Assembly (NCBI RefSeq): GCF_025145285.1
Contig: NZ_CP102251.1
Location: 3,805,543 to 3,869,542, forward strand
Length of the DNA stretch: 64,000 nucleotides
Reading direction: 5' to 3'
From: Alistipes onderdonkii
GTDB lineage: Bacteria > Bacteroidota > Bacteroidia > Bacteroidales > Rikenellaceae
Part shown: positions 42,764 through 55,028 of the stretch, piece by piece
Layout of the letters: every line of letters starts with the position of its first letter
Position numbering within the stretch: position 1 is the first letter of the stretch
The notes under the pieces: generated by a model
The model's input: only the letters and a program-made list of their open reading frames with translations
Database searches by the model: none
Told to the model about the DNA's origin: nothing
Program-made: the position numbers and the translations under genes

Positions 42764-44194
42764 TTAGCGCCGCGGTTTTATCGCCAGTTTTACGGGATGG
42801 ATCATATTCTCGGGCCGGAGCACCTCGTCCAGTTCGTCGCGGTTGAGGATGCCGTGTTCGAGCACCAGTTCGTAGACGCCGCGCCCGGTTTCCAGCGCCT
42901 CCTTGGCGATCTTCGTGGAGTTCTTGTAGCCGATGATCGGGTTGAGCGCCGTCACCACGCCGATGCTGTTGCGGACATATTGCAGGCACCTCTCCTCGTT
43001 GGCCGTGATGCCGTCGACGCAGCGGATGCGCAGCGTGTCGAAGCCGTTGATCAGCAGTTCGGCAGACTCGAAACAGCACTGCGCCATCACCGGCTCCATG
43101 GCGTTGAGCTCCATCTGCGCCGCCTCGTCGGCCATCGTCACGCACAGCTCGTTGCCGATGACCTTGAAGGCGATCTGGTTCATCACCTCGGGAATCACGG
43201 GGTTGACCTTGCCGGGCATGATCGACGAACCGGGCTGGCGTGCCGGGAGGTTGAACTCGCCCAGCCCGCAGCAGGGCCCCGACGACAGCAGCCGCAGGTC
43301 GTTGCAGATCTTGTTCATCTTCGACGCGATGCGCTTCATCGCGGAGGAGTAACCGACCATGCAGACCGTGTCGGACGTCGCCCCGACGAGGTCTTCGGCC
43401 AGCGTCACGTCCCAGCCGGTGATCTCCCGGATGGCCGCCGTACAGCGCTCGGCATAGCCCGGCTCGGCGCAGATGCCCGTGCCGATGGCCGTGGCGCCCA
43501 TGTTGATCGACAGGAACTCCTGCGCCGCATGGTCGAGGTTGTCGACCTCGCCCCGCAGGACACTCGCAAAACCGTGGAACGTCTGCCCGAGGGTCATGGG
43601 TACGGCGTCCTGCAACTGCGTGCGCCCCATCTTGAGCACGCGGGCGAACTCGTCGCCCTTGCGCCCGAAGGCTGCGATCAGCGCTTCGAGGTGCCGGCGC
43701 AGTTCGAGGTGCGTGGCGTAAAGCCCGAGGTGGATGGCCGAAGGGTAGGCGTCGTTGGTCGACTGCGAACAGTTGACGTGGTCGTTGGGCGAGCAGTACT
43801 GGTATTCGCCGCGCGCGTGCCCCATGATCTCCAGCGCACGGTTGGCGATGACCTCATTGGCGTTCATGTTGGTCGTGGTGCCCGCGCCGCCCTGGATCAT
43901 GTCCACGGGGAAGAACTCGTGGAACCTGCCCGCCATGATTTCGCGGCAAGCCTGCGATATGGCTCCGAAAAGTTCGTCGGAGAGAAGCCCCATCGCATGG
44001 TTGGCGATGGCGGCACCCAGTTTGACGATGGCCAGCCCCTCGATGAAACGCGGGTATTCGCACAGGCGGAATTTGCTGATGGCGAAATTCTCCAGTCCGC
44101 GCATGGTCTGCACGCCGTACAATACGTTGTCCGGCACCTCTACGCAACCGAGCAGGTCGCATTCGGTGCGTGTTTTCTTTGATTCGTTTTTCAT
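42764..44194 (-). CDS. aspA: Aspartate ammonia-lyase
   Basis: Protein of 476 aa of the fumarase/aspartase superfamily, converting aspartate to fumarate and ammonia. The N-terminus TECDLLGCVEVPDNVLYGVQT, the block GAGTTTNMNANEVIAN and the signature GSSIMPGKVNPVIPE are all present. It feeds fumarate respiration and nitrogen metabolism in anaerobes. No promoter with a perfect -7 box was found upstream. Confidence 0.95.
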   Translation of the reverse strand: MKNESKKTRTECDLLGCVEVPDNVLYGVQTMRGLENFAISKFRLCEYPRFIEGLAIVKLGAAIANHAMGLLSDELFGAISQACREIMAGRFHEFFPVDMIQGGAGTTTNMNANEVIANRALEIMGHARGEYQYCSPNDHVNCSQSTNDAYPSAIHLGLYATHLELRRHLEALIAAFGRKGDEFARVLKMGRTQLQDAVPMTLGQTFHGFASVLRGEVDNLDHAAQEFLSINMGATAIGTGICAEPGYAERCTAAIREITGWDVTLAEDLVGATSDTVCMVGYSSAMKRIASKMNKICNDLRLLSSGPCCGLGEFNLPARQPGSSIMPGKVNPVIPEVMNQIAFKVIGNELCVTMADEAAQMELNAMEPVMAQCCFESAELLINGFDTLRIRCVDGITANEERCLQYVRNSIGVVTALNPIIGYKNSTKIAKEALETGRGVYELVLEHGILNRDELDEVLRPENMIHPVKLAIKPRR

Positions 44195-44374
44195 ATCCCT
44201 TACAATATAAAAATATTTCGACTTGTTTCTATTTCACATTAAAAGCTAAAAGCAGCAGAAAGTTAACAATTATTTCTCAAATAAAGAAGTATTTCGCATT
44301 TTCATGCCAAAATCGCCGGCCTCCCGAAAAAACGACCGGCACGGCCGGGGTCGGAAACGGGGAATACAGAGGAG

Positions 44375-44446
44375 GGGACGAGAAGGGACGAGAAGGGACG
44401 AGAAGGGACGAGAAGGGACGAGAAGGGACGGGGAAGGGACGGGGAA
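44375..44446 (+). repeat. Purine-rich decamer/undecamer tandem repeat
   Basis: Five copies of GGGACGAGAA (44375-44424) are followed by two copies of GGGACGGGGAA (44425-44446) and then GGGCGGGG. The first five are identical, which suggests recent expansion. No coding role is seen. Confidence 0.9.
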
Positions 44447-44794
44447 GGGCGGGGGCGAGGAGGGCGGATGCCAAGAAAGGGAATACCGGGGCAGGGCAGA
44501 TACAGAAGAGGGTAGTCTGTCATGAGTAGGGTGGATACCGGGCGGATGTCCGGGAAAAGGCCGGGGCGGGAAACGATGCAGGGGAGGGCAGCAGGTAATC
44601 CGATGGCCGCGATGGGGCGAGAGAGGAGCGGCGTGCCGAAGGGAACGGACATGGCGGAGGAGGGCAGCGACTCGGCGTGCCGAGGAAACAGGGCATGGCG
44701 GAGGAGAACAGGAGGAGAGGACGGGGCGGAGGTATGCCGTACGGGCGCCGATTTCCCCGGAAAATAAACCGCACGGCCACAACCGCCAAATAAA

Positions 44795-44826
44795 TTTGGC
44801 AGTCGGCGCAGCTTGTATTATCTTTG
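44795..44826 (+). promoter_or_regulatory. dapB-lepB promoter
   Basis: TTTG (44795-44798), 20 bases, TATCTTTG (44819-44826): a complete consensus promoter. Transcription would begin near 44832, giving an untranslated leader of about 115 bases before dapB. Confidence 0.85.
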
Positions 44827-44945
44827 CCTCACAATAAATTCCCGCCCGGACAGGCAGCCCCGGCAGCGTGCAGGCAAAGTCTGCACCTGCGCCCGGCTCC
44901 GCAGCCCCCGTACGGGATTTGCACGACTTTATAATCCGGAAAAAT

Positions 44946-45701
44946 ATGAAAGCAGCTATCATAGGTTACGGCAAGATGGGGCACGAGATCGAGAAGATAC
45001 TCCTCGAACGCGGCCACAGCGTAGCGCTCGTGATCGACACGGACAATGCGGCCGACCTGAACGCCGCCAACCTCGCACAGGCAGACGTGGCGCTGGAATT
45101 CACCATGCCCACGACCGCCTACGGCAATATCCGCACCTGCATCGAGAACGCCATCCCCGTGGTGAGCGGCACGACGGGCTGGACGGATCGTCTGCCGGAG
45201 CTCCAGGAGCTGTGCCGCGAAAAGGGCGGGGCGCTGTTCTACGCCTCGAACTACTGCCTGGGCGTAAACCTGATGTTCCGCCTCAACCGCTATCTGGCGG
45301 AGATGATCGGCCGCGTGGGCGGCTACGGCGTACGCATCGCGGAGATACACCATACCCAGAAGAAGGATGCGCCGAGCGGTACGGCCATCACGCTGGCCGA
45401 GGGCGTCATCGCCGGCCTGCCCGCCAAAACGGAGTGGGTGAACTATGCCCCGGGGATCGAACACGCCGCGAACCGCATCGGGAGCCCGGCCGAAGCGACG
45501 CCCCGCCAGGTGGTGATCGACTCCGTACGCGAGGGCATGGTACCGGGCATACACACCGTGACCTACGAGTCGGAAGACGATATTCTCGAGCTCAAACATA
45601 CGATTAAGAACCGCCGCACGTTAGCAATAGGGGCCGTAATAGCCGCCGAGTTCCTTTGCGGCAAACAGGGCGTCTACTCGATGGACGACCTGCTGAAATA
45701 A
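44946..45701 (+). CDS. dapB: 4-hydroxy-tetrahydrodipicolinate reductase
   Basis: Protein of 251 aa in the lysine/diaminopimelate pathway. N-terminus KAAIIGYGKMGHEIEKI is the NAD(P) motif, VVSGTTGW follows, and the catalytic block EIHHTQKKDAPSGTAI carries the key His and Lys. ATG 44946 is chosen because it begins right at the Rossmann strand; the open frame extends 26 residues upstream without conserved sequence. The 115-base leader could hold a regulatory element, but none is recognised. Confidence 0.95.
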   Translation: MKAAIIGYGKMGHEIEKILLERGHSVALVIDTDNAADLNAANLAQADVALEFTMPTTAYGNIRTCIENAIPVVSGTTGWTDRLPELQELCREKGGALFYASNYCLGVNLMFRLNRYLAEMIGRVGGYGVRIAEIHHTQKKDAPSGTAITLAEGVIAGLPAKTEWVNYAPGIEHAANRIGSPAEATPRQVVIDSVREGMVPGIHTVTYESEDDILELKHTIKNRRTLAIGAVIAAEFLCGKQGVYSMDDLLK

Positions 45702-45715
45702 GATAAGATTAGGAC

Positions 45716-47068
45716 ATGGGAAAGATCAAGGCATTCTTCCGTAACAAATGGGTCGGCTTCACGCTCGCCTCGCTGCTCTACACGCTGTGGTTCGTCGTAT
45801 GGACGGGCAACCTCTGGCTGCTGCTGGGGCTGGTGGTGATCTTCGACCTCTACATTTCGAAGTTCTTCTACCGCTACGTGTGGTGCCACAACGTACGCCT
45901 CTGCCAGCGGAGCAAAACCTACAAGACCGTCTACGAATGGGTCAACGCCATCATCTTCGCCACGGTGGTGGCGTCGCTGGTGCACATCTTCATCTTCCAG
46001 ATGTACGTCATCCCCACCTCGTCGATGGAAAAGTCGCTGCTGATCGGCGACTACCTCTACGTGAGCAAGGTGACCTACGGCCCGCAGATGCCCAACACGC
46101 CGCTGTCGTTCCCGTTCGTACACCACACGATGCCCTTCTCGCAGACGAAAAAATCGTTTTCCGAGGCGGTCAAGTGGCCCTACCACCGGCTCAAGGGATT
46201 GCGCAGGATCAAACGCAACGACGTGGTGGTCTTCAATTTCCCGGCGGGCGACACCGTACTGCTCGAAAACCAGGCGGTAACCTACTACGACGTGCTGCGC
46301 GGCTACGAAGAGTCGTTCGGCAAGGAGGAGGGACGCAAGCGCCTCGCGGAAAAGTACACCATCGTCAGCCGCCCGGTGGACAAGCGCGAGAATTACATCA
46401 AGCGCTGCGTCGCCATCGCGGGCGATTCGCTCGAAGTGCGCGACGGGCAGGTGTGGGTCAACGGATCGCCGCAGGAGCCGTTCCCCGGCATCCAGTACCA
46501 GTATGTCGTACAGGTCACTTCGCCCCTGACGCAATATGCCCTCGACAACCTCGGCATCACCGAATACACGGGCAACGGCTCAATGTACTACATGTTCCTC
46601 ACGGACGAGGCGGCCGAAAAGGTCAGGGCGCTCGGCAACGTGCTCTCCGTGCGCCGTTATATCTACACGCCCAACACGGACGTTTTCCCGCAGTGGGCGG
46701 AACCGCGCTGGAGCCAGGACAACTACGGGCCGATCTGGATTCCGCAGAAGGGCGCCACGGTGCAGCTCACGGCCGAAAACCTGCCCCTGTACCGCCGCAT
46801 CATCGAAACCTACGAAGGGCATGAGCTCGAAGAACGCGACGGGCGCATCTACATCGACGGCGCCGAGGCCGGCAGTTACACGTTCGGCATGGATTACTAC
46901 TGGATGATGGGCGACAACCGCCACAACTCGGCCGACTCGCGCTTCTGGGGCTTCGTGCCCGAAGACCACATCGTCGGCAAGGCTTCGTTCGTATGGCTGT
47001 CGCTCGACGCGAACAAGTCGTTCCCGTCGAATATCCGCTGGGAGCGCCTCTTCAAGAAAGTACGCTAA
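45716..47068 (+). CDS. lepB: Signal peptidase I
   Basis: Protein of 450 aa, inner-membrane serine protease that removes signal peptides. There are two N-terminal transmembrane regions (to about 45 and about 78-98). The catalytic Ser103 is in IPTSSMEKSL and the catalytic Lys229 in YIKRCVAIAGD; MGDNRHNSADSRFWG is box E. It is much longer than E. coli LepB (324 aa) because of insertions between the Ser and Lys boxes (about 105-215) and after the Lys box (about 250-390). Such long forms are common in Bacteroidota. It is 14 bases downstream of dapB. Confidence 0.95.
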   Translation: MGKIKAFFRNKWVGFTLASLLYTLWFVVWTGNLWLLLGLVVIFDLYISKFFYRYVWCHNVRLCQRSKTYKTVYEWVNAIIFATVVASLVHIFIFQMYVIPTSSMEKSLLIGDYLYVSKVTYGPQMPNTPLSFPFVHHTMPFSQTKKSFSEAVKWPYHRLKGLRRIKRNDVVVFNFPAGDTVLLENQAVTYYDVLRGYEESFGKEEGRKRLAEKYTIVSRPVDKRENYIKRCVAIAGDSLEVRDGQVWVNGSPQEPFPGIQYQYVVQVTSPLTQYALDNLGITEYTGNGSMYYMFLTDEAAEKVRALGNVLSVRRYIYTPNTDVFPQWAEPRWSQDNYGPIWIPQKGATVQLTAENLPLYRRIIETYEGHELEERDGRIYIDGAEAGSYTFGMDYYWMMGDNRHNSADSRFWGFVPEDHIVGKASFVWLSLDANKSFPSNIRWERLFKKVR

Positions 47069-47071
47069 AGG

Positions 47072-47677
47072 GTGGAAGCAGGGGACAGCTATCTGACGAT
47101 CGCGGCGCCCGCCGAGGCGGCATCGAGGGAGCGGAGCAGCAAATTCCTCGCCTATGCCTATCCCGTGCAGGACGAGGGACAGATACGCGAAATACTCGAC
47201 GCCCTGCGCAAGAGATACTACGACGCCACACACCATTGCTATGCGTGGAGGCTCGGGCCCGGGGGTGAGCATTTCCGCGCCAATGACGACGGGGAGCCTT
47301 CGGGGACGGCCGGGCGGCCGATCCTCGGACAGTTGCTCGCGAACTCGCTGACGGACTGCCTGGTGGTGGTCGTCCGCTATTTCGGCGGCACGAAACTGGG
47401 CGTCCCGGGGCTGATCGCAGCCTACCGGGAGTCGGCGGCCGCGGCGATCGGGGCCGCCCGGATCGTGGAGCGCACCGTCGACCGCACCGTCCGCGTGGAT
47501 TTCCCCTACATCGTCCTGAACAACATCATGCGCGTCGTGAAGGAGCAGCAGCCGAAAATCGTATCGCAGGAGTTCGACAACCTGTGCACGATGGTCTTCG
47601 CCATCCGCGAAAGCCGTGCGGCGGAACTGATTGAAAAACTGAAAAAAGCCGGGGGCTCCGTCCCCGAAGAGCAATAA
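47072..47677 (+). CDS. YigZ/IMPACT family protein
   Basis: Protein of 201 aa. The block HHCYAWRLG followed by DDGEPSGTAGRPIL and VRYFGGTKLGVPGLIAAY defines the UPF0029/IMPACT N-terminal family; a C-terminal DUF1949-like part follows. The family is linked to translation or stress control, but the bacterial role is not settled. The start is a GTG at 47072, 3 bases after lepB; no nearby ATG fits the family's N-terminus. The stop immediately precedes the uvrA start. Confidence 0.9.
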   Translation: MEAGDSYLTIAAPAEAASRERSSKFLAYAYPVQDEGQIREILDALRKRYYDATHHCYAWRLGPGGEHFRANDDGEPSGTAGRPILGQLLANSLTDCLVVVVRYFGGTKLGVPGLIAAYRESAAAAIGAARIVERTVDRTVRVDFPYIVLNNIMRVVKEQQPKIVSQEFDNLCTMVFAIRESRAAELIEKLKKAGGSVPEEQ

Positions 47678-50467
<2,790 letters not shown>

Positions 50468-50514
50468 CGAACACCGCCCCTGTAAAGGCGGAAATTCCCC
50501 GACAAGCAACAACA

Positions 50515-51729
50515 ATGGAATTCTTCACATACCGACTCCCCAACGGCATCAGGGGCATCCACCGCCAGGTGAAAAGCAACGTGGCGCACTGTGCGCTGGT
50601 CATCAACGCCGGCAGCCGCGACGAGCATCCCGACCAGTACGGGCTGGCGCATCTGACCGAACATGCGTTTTTCAAAGGCACGCAGCGCCGCCGTGCCTGG
50701 CAGGTCAACTGCCGGCTGGAAAACCTCGGCGGCGAGCTCAACGCCTTCACCACCAAGGAGGACACGACCATACACGCCACGACGCTGCGCGGCGACTTCC
50801 CCAGGGCGGCCGAACTGATCGCCGACGTAGCCTTCCGCTCGACCTTCCCCGAGCGGGAACTGGAACGCGAAAAGGAGGTGATCGCGGACGAGATAAACAC
50901 CTACAAGGATTCGCCTGCCGACCTGATCTACGATACGTTCGAGGACATGCTCTTCGCAGGGTCGGAGCTGGGGCACAACATCCTGGGGCGCAAGAATGCG
51001 CTCGCACGCTACGACGGGGAGGCGATACGCGCCTTCACGGGCCGCACGCACACCACCGACCAGATGGTTTTCTCGTCGATCGGGAACTTCTCGGCCAAAA
51101 CCGCCGAAGCCGTCGCGGCACGTTATTTCGCCGGGCAGGCGGCTTCGGCACGCGGCTTCGGCAGGGTAGCCCCGGCACCCTGCGCGGCCTTCGAAAAGAC
51201 GGTCGTGAAGCACACGCACCAGACGCACTGCATCATCGGCAACCGCGCCTACGGCATCGGCGAGGAAAAGCGGCTGCCGCTGGCACTGCTGATTAACATC
51301 CTCGGCGGGCCGTGCGCCAACTCGCTGCTCAACGTCGTGGTGCGCGAGAAGAACGGACTGTCGTACAACATCGAAGCCAGCTACACGCCGTACAGCGACT
51401 CGGGCATCGTGGCGATCTACTTCAGCTCCGAAAACGGCAATACGGCGCAGTGCATCGACCTGATCGAAGGGGAACTGCACAGGCTGCGCACGACGCCGCT
51501 CACCGCACGCCAGCTGTCGATGGCGAAAAAACAGTTCATCGCACAGCTGGCCATATCGAGCGAGAGCAACGAAGGGTACATGCTGGGGGCCGGAAAAAGT
51601 TTCCTGACGCACGACGACGTGGATACCATGGAACAGGTCTACGCCAAAGTGCGCGCACTGACCGCCGCACAGCTCACCGAGGTCGCCGAAGAGGTTTTCT
51701 CCGGCATGTCGAGACTCATCTATAAATAG
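50515..51729 (+). CDS. M16 family zinc peptidase
   Basis: Protein of 404 aa with the inverted zinc motif HLTEH (His46, Glu49, His50) and the downstream Glu of the family in EVIADEINTYKDSP. The second, non-catalytic half includes the VREKNGLSYNIEASYTPY block (R/Y pair). These enzymes degrade peptides, presequences or toxins; location is cytoplasmic because no signal peptide is present. ATG 50515 is preferred over 50416 because the extension lies inside uvrA and is not conserved-looking. Confidence 0.93.
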   Translation: MEFFTYRLPNGIRGIHRQVKSNVAHCALVINAGSRDEHPDQYGLAHLTEHAFFKGTQRRRAWQVNCRLENLGGELNAFTTKEDTTIHATTLRGDFPRAAELIADVAFRSTFPERELEREKEVIADEINTYKDSPADLIYDTFEDMLFAGSELGHNILGRKNALARYDGEAIRAFTGRTHTTDQMVFSSIGNFSAKTAEAVAARYFAGQAASARGFGRVAPAPCAAFEKTVVKHTHQTHCIIGNRAYGIGEEKRLPLALLINILGGPCANSLLNVVVREKNGLSYNIEASYTPYSDSGIVAIYFSSENGNTAQCIDLIEGELHRLRTTPLTARQLSMAKKQFIAQLAISSESNEGYMLGAGKSFLTHDDVDTMEQVYAKVRALTAAQLTEVAEEVFSGMSRLIYK

Positions 51730-51733
51730 AGAT

Positions 51734-52330
51734 ATGGAAAAGGAGATCGTATTCGTCCTGCTCGACGATTTCGCAGACTGGGAGGCGGCATTCCTCGCCC
51801 CGGCGCTGCGGGCGGGCACGATGCCGGGACGCCCGGCATCCTACGGCGTGAAATACATGACCCCCGACGGCCGTCCCGTCCGGTCGATCGGCGGGTTGCG
51901 GGCCGCGGCCGACTGCGACGCCTCGGCGCTGCCCGAAGCGTGCGCAGGGCTGATCCTCGTCGGGGGTATGCAGTGGCAGTCGGAGGCGGCGCAACGGATC
52001 GTGCCGCTCGTGGGCGAGGCGCTGGCACGCGGGATCGTCGTCGGCGCCATCTGCAATGCCGTGTCGTTCATGGCCGCACACGGCTTCCTGAACGGTGTCC
52101 GGCACACGGGCAACACCCTCGGAATGCTGCAAAAGTGGGGCGGGGCGAACTACACGGGCGAGGAGCTCTACGAGGAGCGCCAGGCCGTGCGCGACGGCAA
52201 CGTCGTAACGGCCAACGGCACCGGACAACTGGAATTCACCCGCGAGTGCCTGCTCGCCCTCTCGGCCGACACCCCCGAGGCCATCGAAGCGTCGTACAAG
52301 TTCAACAAGGAGGGATTTTGCGGCAGATAA
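51734..52330 (+). CDS. DJ-1/PfpI family protein
   Basis: Protein of 198 aa with the class I glutamine-amidotransferase-like fold. Glu17 (DDFADWEAAF) and the nucleophile-elbow Cys107 in VGAICNAVSFMA are conserved. The group includes YdeA-like and deglycase or chaperone proteins; the substrate is unknown. It starts 4 bases after the M16 stop and overlaps the next start by one base (TAATG), so it is co-expressed. Confidence 0.9.
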   Translation: MEKEIVFVLLDDFADWEAAFLAPALRAGTMPGRPASYGVKYMTPDGRPVRSIGGLRAAADCDASALPEACAGLILVGGMQWQSEAAQRIVPLVGEALARGIVVGAICNAVSFMAAHGFLNGVRHTGNTLGMLQKWGGANYTGEELYEERQAVRDGNVVTANGTGQLEFTRECLLALSADTPEAIEASYKFNKEGFCGR

Positions 52331-52977
52331 TGGACGCGCTCGAACAATACATCCACGACCACACCTCGCCCGAAGAGGAGTTGCTGCACGAGCTCGACCG
52401 TGAGACCAACCTGCGGGTCGTACAGCCCCGCATGTTGTCGGGCCATATACAGGGGCGCCTGCTGGAGATGCTCGTGCGGATGCTCCGGCCGCGGCGCATC
52501 CTCGAGATCGGCACCTTCACGGGGTATTCGGCGCTCTCGATGGCCGCAGGGCTCGAAGAGGGCGGGGAACTGCACACCATCGAGGTGGAGGACGAGCTGG
52601 AAGAACTGGCTCAATCCTTTTTCGACCGCAGCCCGCACGGCGCGAAGATCCGGCTGCACATCGGTTCGGCACTCGACATCGCCCCGGCGCTGGGCATGGA
52701 ATTCGACCTGGTATTCATCGACGGGGATAAACGCGAATATCCGGACTACTACCGGATGCTGATGGGGGACGGCGGCACCGCCCCCCTAGTTCACAGCGGC
52801 TCGGTGCTGGTCGCGGACAACATCCTCTGGTCGGGCAAGGTCGTGCAGCCCATAGCCCGCAGCGACCGCCACACGCAGGCCGTGGTGGAGTTCAACCGCA
52901 TGGTCTCCGAAGACCCGCGGGTCGAAAACGTGATCATCCCCCTGCGCGACGGGCTGAACCTGATACGGGTAAAATAA
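52330..52977 (+). CDS. Class I SAM-dependent O-methyltransferase
   Basis: Protein of 215 aa of the catechol/caffeoyl-CoA O-methyltransferase type (Methyltransf_24/3). SAM motif I is LEIGTFTGYSALSMA near 59-73, motif II is the acidic strand HTIEVEDE, and the metal-binding acid is in FDLVFIDGDKREY. It methylates a small hydroxylated acceptor, not identifiable here. It ends the uvrA-to-methyltransferase run. Confidence 0.92.
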   Translation: MDALEQYIHDHTSPEEELLHELDRETNLRVVQPRMLSGHIQGRLLEMLVRMLRPRRILEIGTFTGYSALSMAAGLEEGGELHTIEVEDELEELAQSFFDRSPHGAKIRLHIGSALDIAPALGMEFDLVFIDGDKREYPDYYRMLMGDGGTAPLVHSGSVLVADNILWSGKVVQPIARSDRHTQAVVEFNRMVSEDPRVENVIIPLRDGLNLIRVK

Positions 52978-53060
52978 GCCGGGAAATAGAAATTTCGGGC
53001 GTAAATGTGTTCAAAGTAGGAATTTTTTTCTTAACTTGACATAACTAAAAACGCCCCACC

Positions 53061-55028
53061 ATGAAAAAACCCTCCCTGTTGTCGCTCATAGCGGCATTTG
53101 CGTGCGTCGCTCTGTACGCCCAAACCCCCGATTACCGGTTCGGAAAAGTTTCGGCCGAAGAACTCCGCATGACGAGCTACGACAAAGACCCCGATGCCGC
53201 CGCCGTCTACCTCTACGAGGAGAACAGCCTCTTCTACCAGATCGACAGGGAAATCGGCCTCACGAGCGATTACCGAGCCCGTATCAAGATCCTCAAATCC
53301 GACGGGACGGATCAGGCCAATGTGAGCATCCCCTACACGGACGAATATTCCGTCAGGGAGAGCGTGTTCGGAATAGATGCCGTTGCCTACAACCTGGTCG
53401 ACGGCAAGATCGTGAAGACCCCGCTCAAAAAACAGTACATCTTCACCGAGCAGGTCGGCGAGAACCACAAACTCGTCAAATTCTCGATCCCCGAAGTGCG
53501 CGAAGGCACCGTCATCGAGTACAAATTCCGCAAGACGTCGAAGAATCCCACCTACATCCCGTCGTTCCGCTTCCAGCACGACATACCCGTAGCCCGCTGC
53601 CACATGCAGGCCCTGATCCCCGAATTCTTCAAGTTCAACCTCAACCTCAAAGGCTATGTCAAGGTCAATATCGAAGACGGGAGCACGAACGGTTCGGTCG
53701 GCAGCGGTTCGGACATGATCTCATTCAACGTCCGCGAAATCAAGGCCGATGCCACGGACATCCCGGCGCTCAAACGCGAGGCGTACGTCTGGTGCCTGAA
53801 CGATTTTCGGTCGATGCTCGAATTCGAGCTGTCGCAGATCGCCTTCCCGGGCATCCCCATACGCAGTTACACCTCCACATGGGAGAACGTGAACGATATG
53901 CTGAAGAAAAGTTCGTTCGACACCCATTGCCGCATCGGCAACCCGTTCAAGGACGAGGTCGCCGCGATAAAGGCCGGGGAAGGCAGCCCCGGGGAGAAAA
54001 TCCACGCGGTGCTGCGCCTCGTACAGTCCAAAATGAAATGGAACGAAAAGTACCGCCTCTTCTCGCAGGGGCCGCGGGCCGCAGCAGGTAAGGGCACCGG
54101 GTCGAGCGCGGACATCAACTTCGTGCTGATGGCCGCCCTGAAGGACGCCGGGTTCCAGGTCACCCCCATCCTGCTCAGCCCCCGCCATATGGGGCGCATC
54201 CCCTATACGCATCCTACGATCGACGGCATCAACGCCTTCGTAGTGCGCGTGTCGCTCGACGAAGGGAAATTCGCCTACGTCGACGGTACGAACCCCAACT
54301 CGGACATCGACCTGCTGCCCACCGAACTGCTCGTCGACCGCGCGCGGGTCTACGGGGTCAACGGCGACAACGGCTGGTGCGACCTCACGGGAATCGCCAA
54401 GAACGCCTCGGTCATCAACATGATCCTCAAGCTCGACACCGAAGGCACGGTCAGCGGCGAATTCATCGAACAGCATATCAACCAACCGGCACTCCAGGCC
54501 AATACGGCCTATACCGAGGCAAAATCGAAGGAGGAGTACGTCGAAAGCCTGGAGAAGGAACACGGCATCCAGATCGAAGAACTGCACCTCGAAGGAACGG
54601 GCACGAAAAAACTCGTCCGGAAATACAGGATTTCCAGCCAGCCTTCGGGCACGGACGAATTCCTGTACGTGAACGCGACGATCATCCCCTTCATGTCGAC
54701 GAACAGGCTCAATGCGCAGTCCCGCACGCTGCCCATCGAGTTCTCGCACCCGATGGTCTATTCGATCCGCTGCTCGCTGGAGCTGCCGGAAGGGTATACG
54801 GTCGAAGAAATGCCCCAAAACATCAATATATTCGCCTATGAAAAGGGCGCAAACTGCAAATACATCGCCCAGGCCGTAGGCAAATTCATACAGTTCAACT
54901 TCCAGTACTCCATGGAACGGATCATCTACCTGCCGTCGGAATTCGACAACCTCAACTCTTTCTTCGGCATGGTCGCAGACCTGAGCAACAGCCAGTTCGT
55001 AATCCGCAAAAACACCCCGCAGTCATGA
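53061..55028 (+). CDS. Exported DUF3857/transglutaminase-like protein, catalytic Cys missing
   Basis: Protein of 655 aa with a signal peptide (about 1-20, ending in LYAQ). DUF3857 spans about 40-220 (EVREGTVIEYKFRKTS), then a transglutaminase-like core at about 300-410. At the position of the nucleophile the sequence reads GTGSSADINFVLMAALKDAG, so the usual Cys is Ser; the later SPRHMGRIP and GKFAYVDGTNP blocks are present. The protein is therefore probably not a protease or transglutaminase and may bind peptides or cell-wall fragments. It overlaps the next gene by four bases (ATGA), and that gene has an intact Cys. Confidence 0.87.
   Translation: MKKPSLLSLIAAFACVALYAQTPDYRFGKVSAEELRMTSYDKDPDAAAVYLYEENSLFYQIDREIGLTSDYRARIKILKSDGTDQANVSIPYTDEYSVRESVFGIDAVAYNLVDGKIVKTPLKKQYIFTEQVGENHKLVKFSIPEVREGTVIEYKFRKTSKNPTYIPSFRFQHDIPVARCHMQALIPEFFKFNLNLKGYVKVNIEDGSTNGSVGSGSDMISFNVREIKADATDIPALKREAYVWCLNDFRSMLEFELSQIAFPGIPIRSYTSTWENVNDMLKKSSFDTHCRIGNPFKDEVAAIKAGEGSPGEKIHAVLRLVQSKMKWNEKYRLFSQGPRAAAGKGTGSSADINFVLMAALKDAGFQVTPILLSPRHMGRIPYTHPTIDGINAFVVRVSLDEGKFAYVDGTNPNSDIDLLPTELLVDRARVYGVNGDNGWCDLTGIAKNASVINMILKLDTEGTVSGEFIEQHINQPALQANTAYTEAKSKEEYVESLEKEHGIQIEELHLEGTGTKKLVRKYRISSQPSGTDEFLYVNATIIPFMSTNRLNAQSRTLPIEFSHPMVYSIRCSLELPEGYTVEEMPQNINIFAYEKGANCKYIAQAVGKFIQFNFQYSMERIIYLPSEFDNLNSFFGMVADLSNSQFVIRKNTPQS

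Larger units (their letters stand above)
44195..44945. other. Long purine-rich non-coding gap between aspA and dapB
   Basis: About 750 bases with no convincing gene. From about 44340 to 44765 the plus strand is strongly purine-rich (G and A) and contains a short tandem repeat (44375-44446). Open frames here are low-complexity and lack conserved features. The dapB promoter is at the 3' end. Confidence 0.6.

Noticed and set aside
44270..44962. 230-codon minus-strand frame in the purine tract
   Set aside because: Translation is dominated by Pro/Ser/Arg repeats from the decamer array, with no homology-like blocks; it also covers the dapB promoter.
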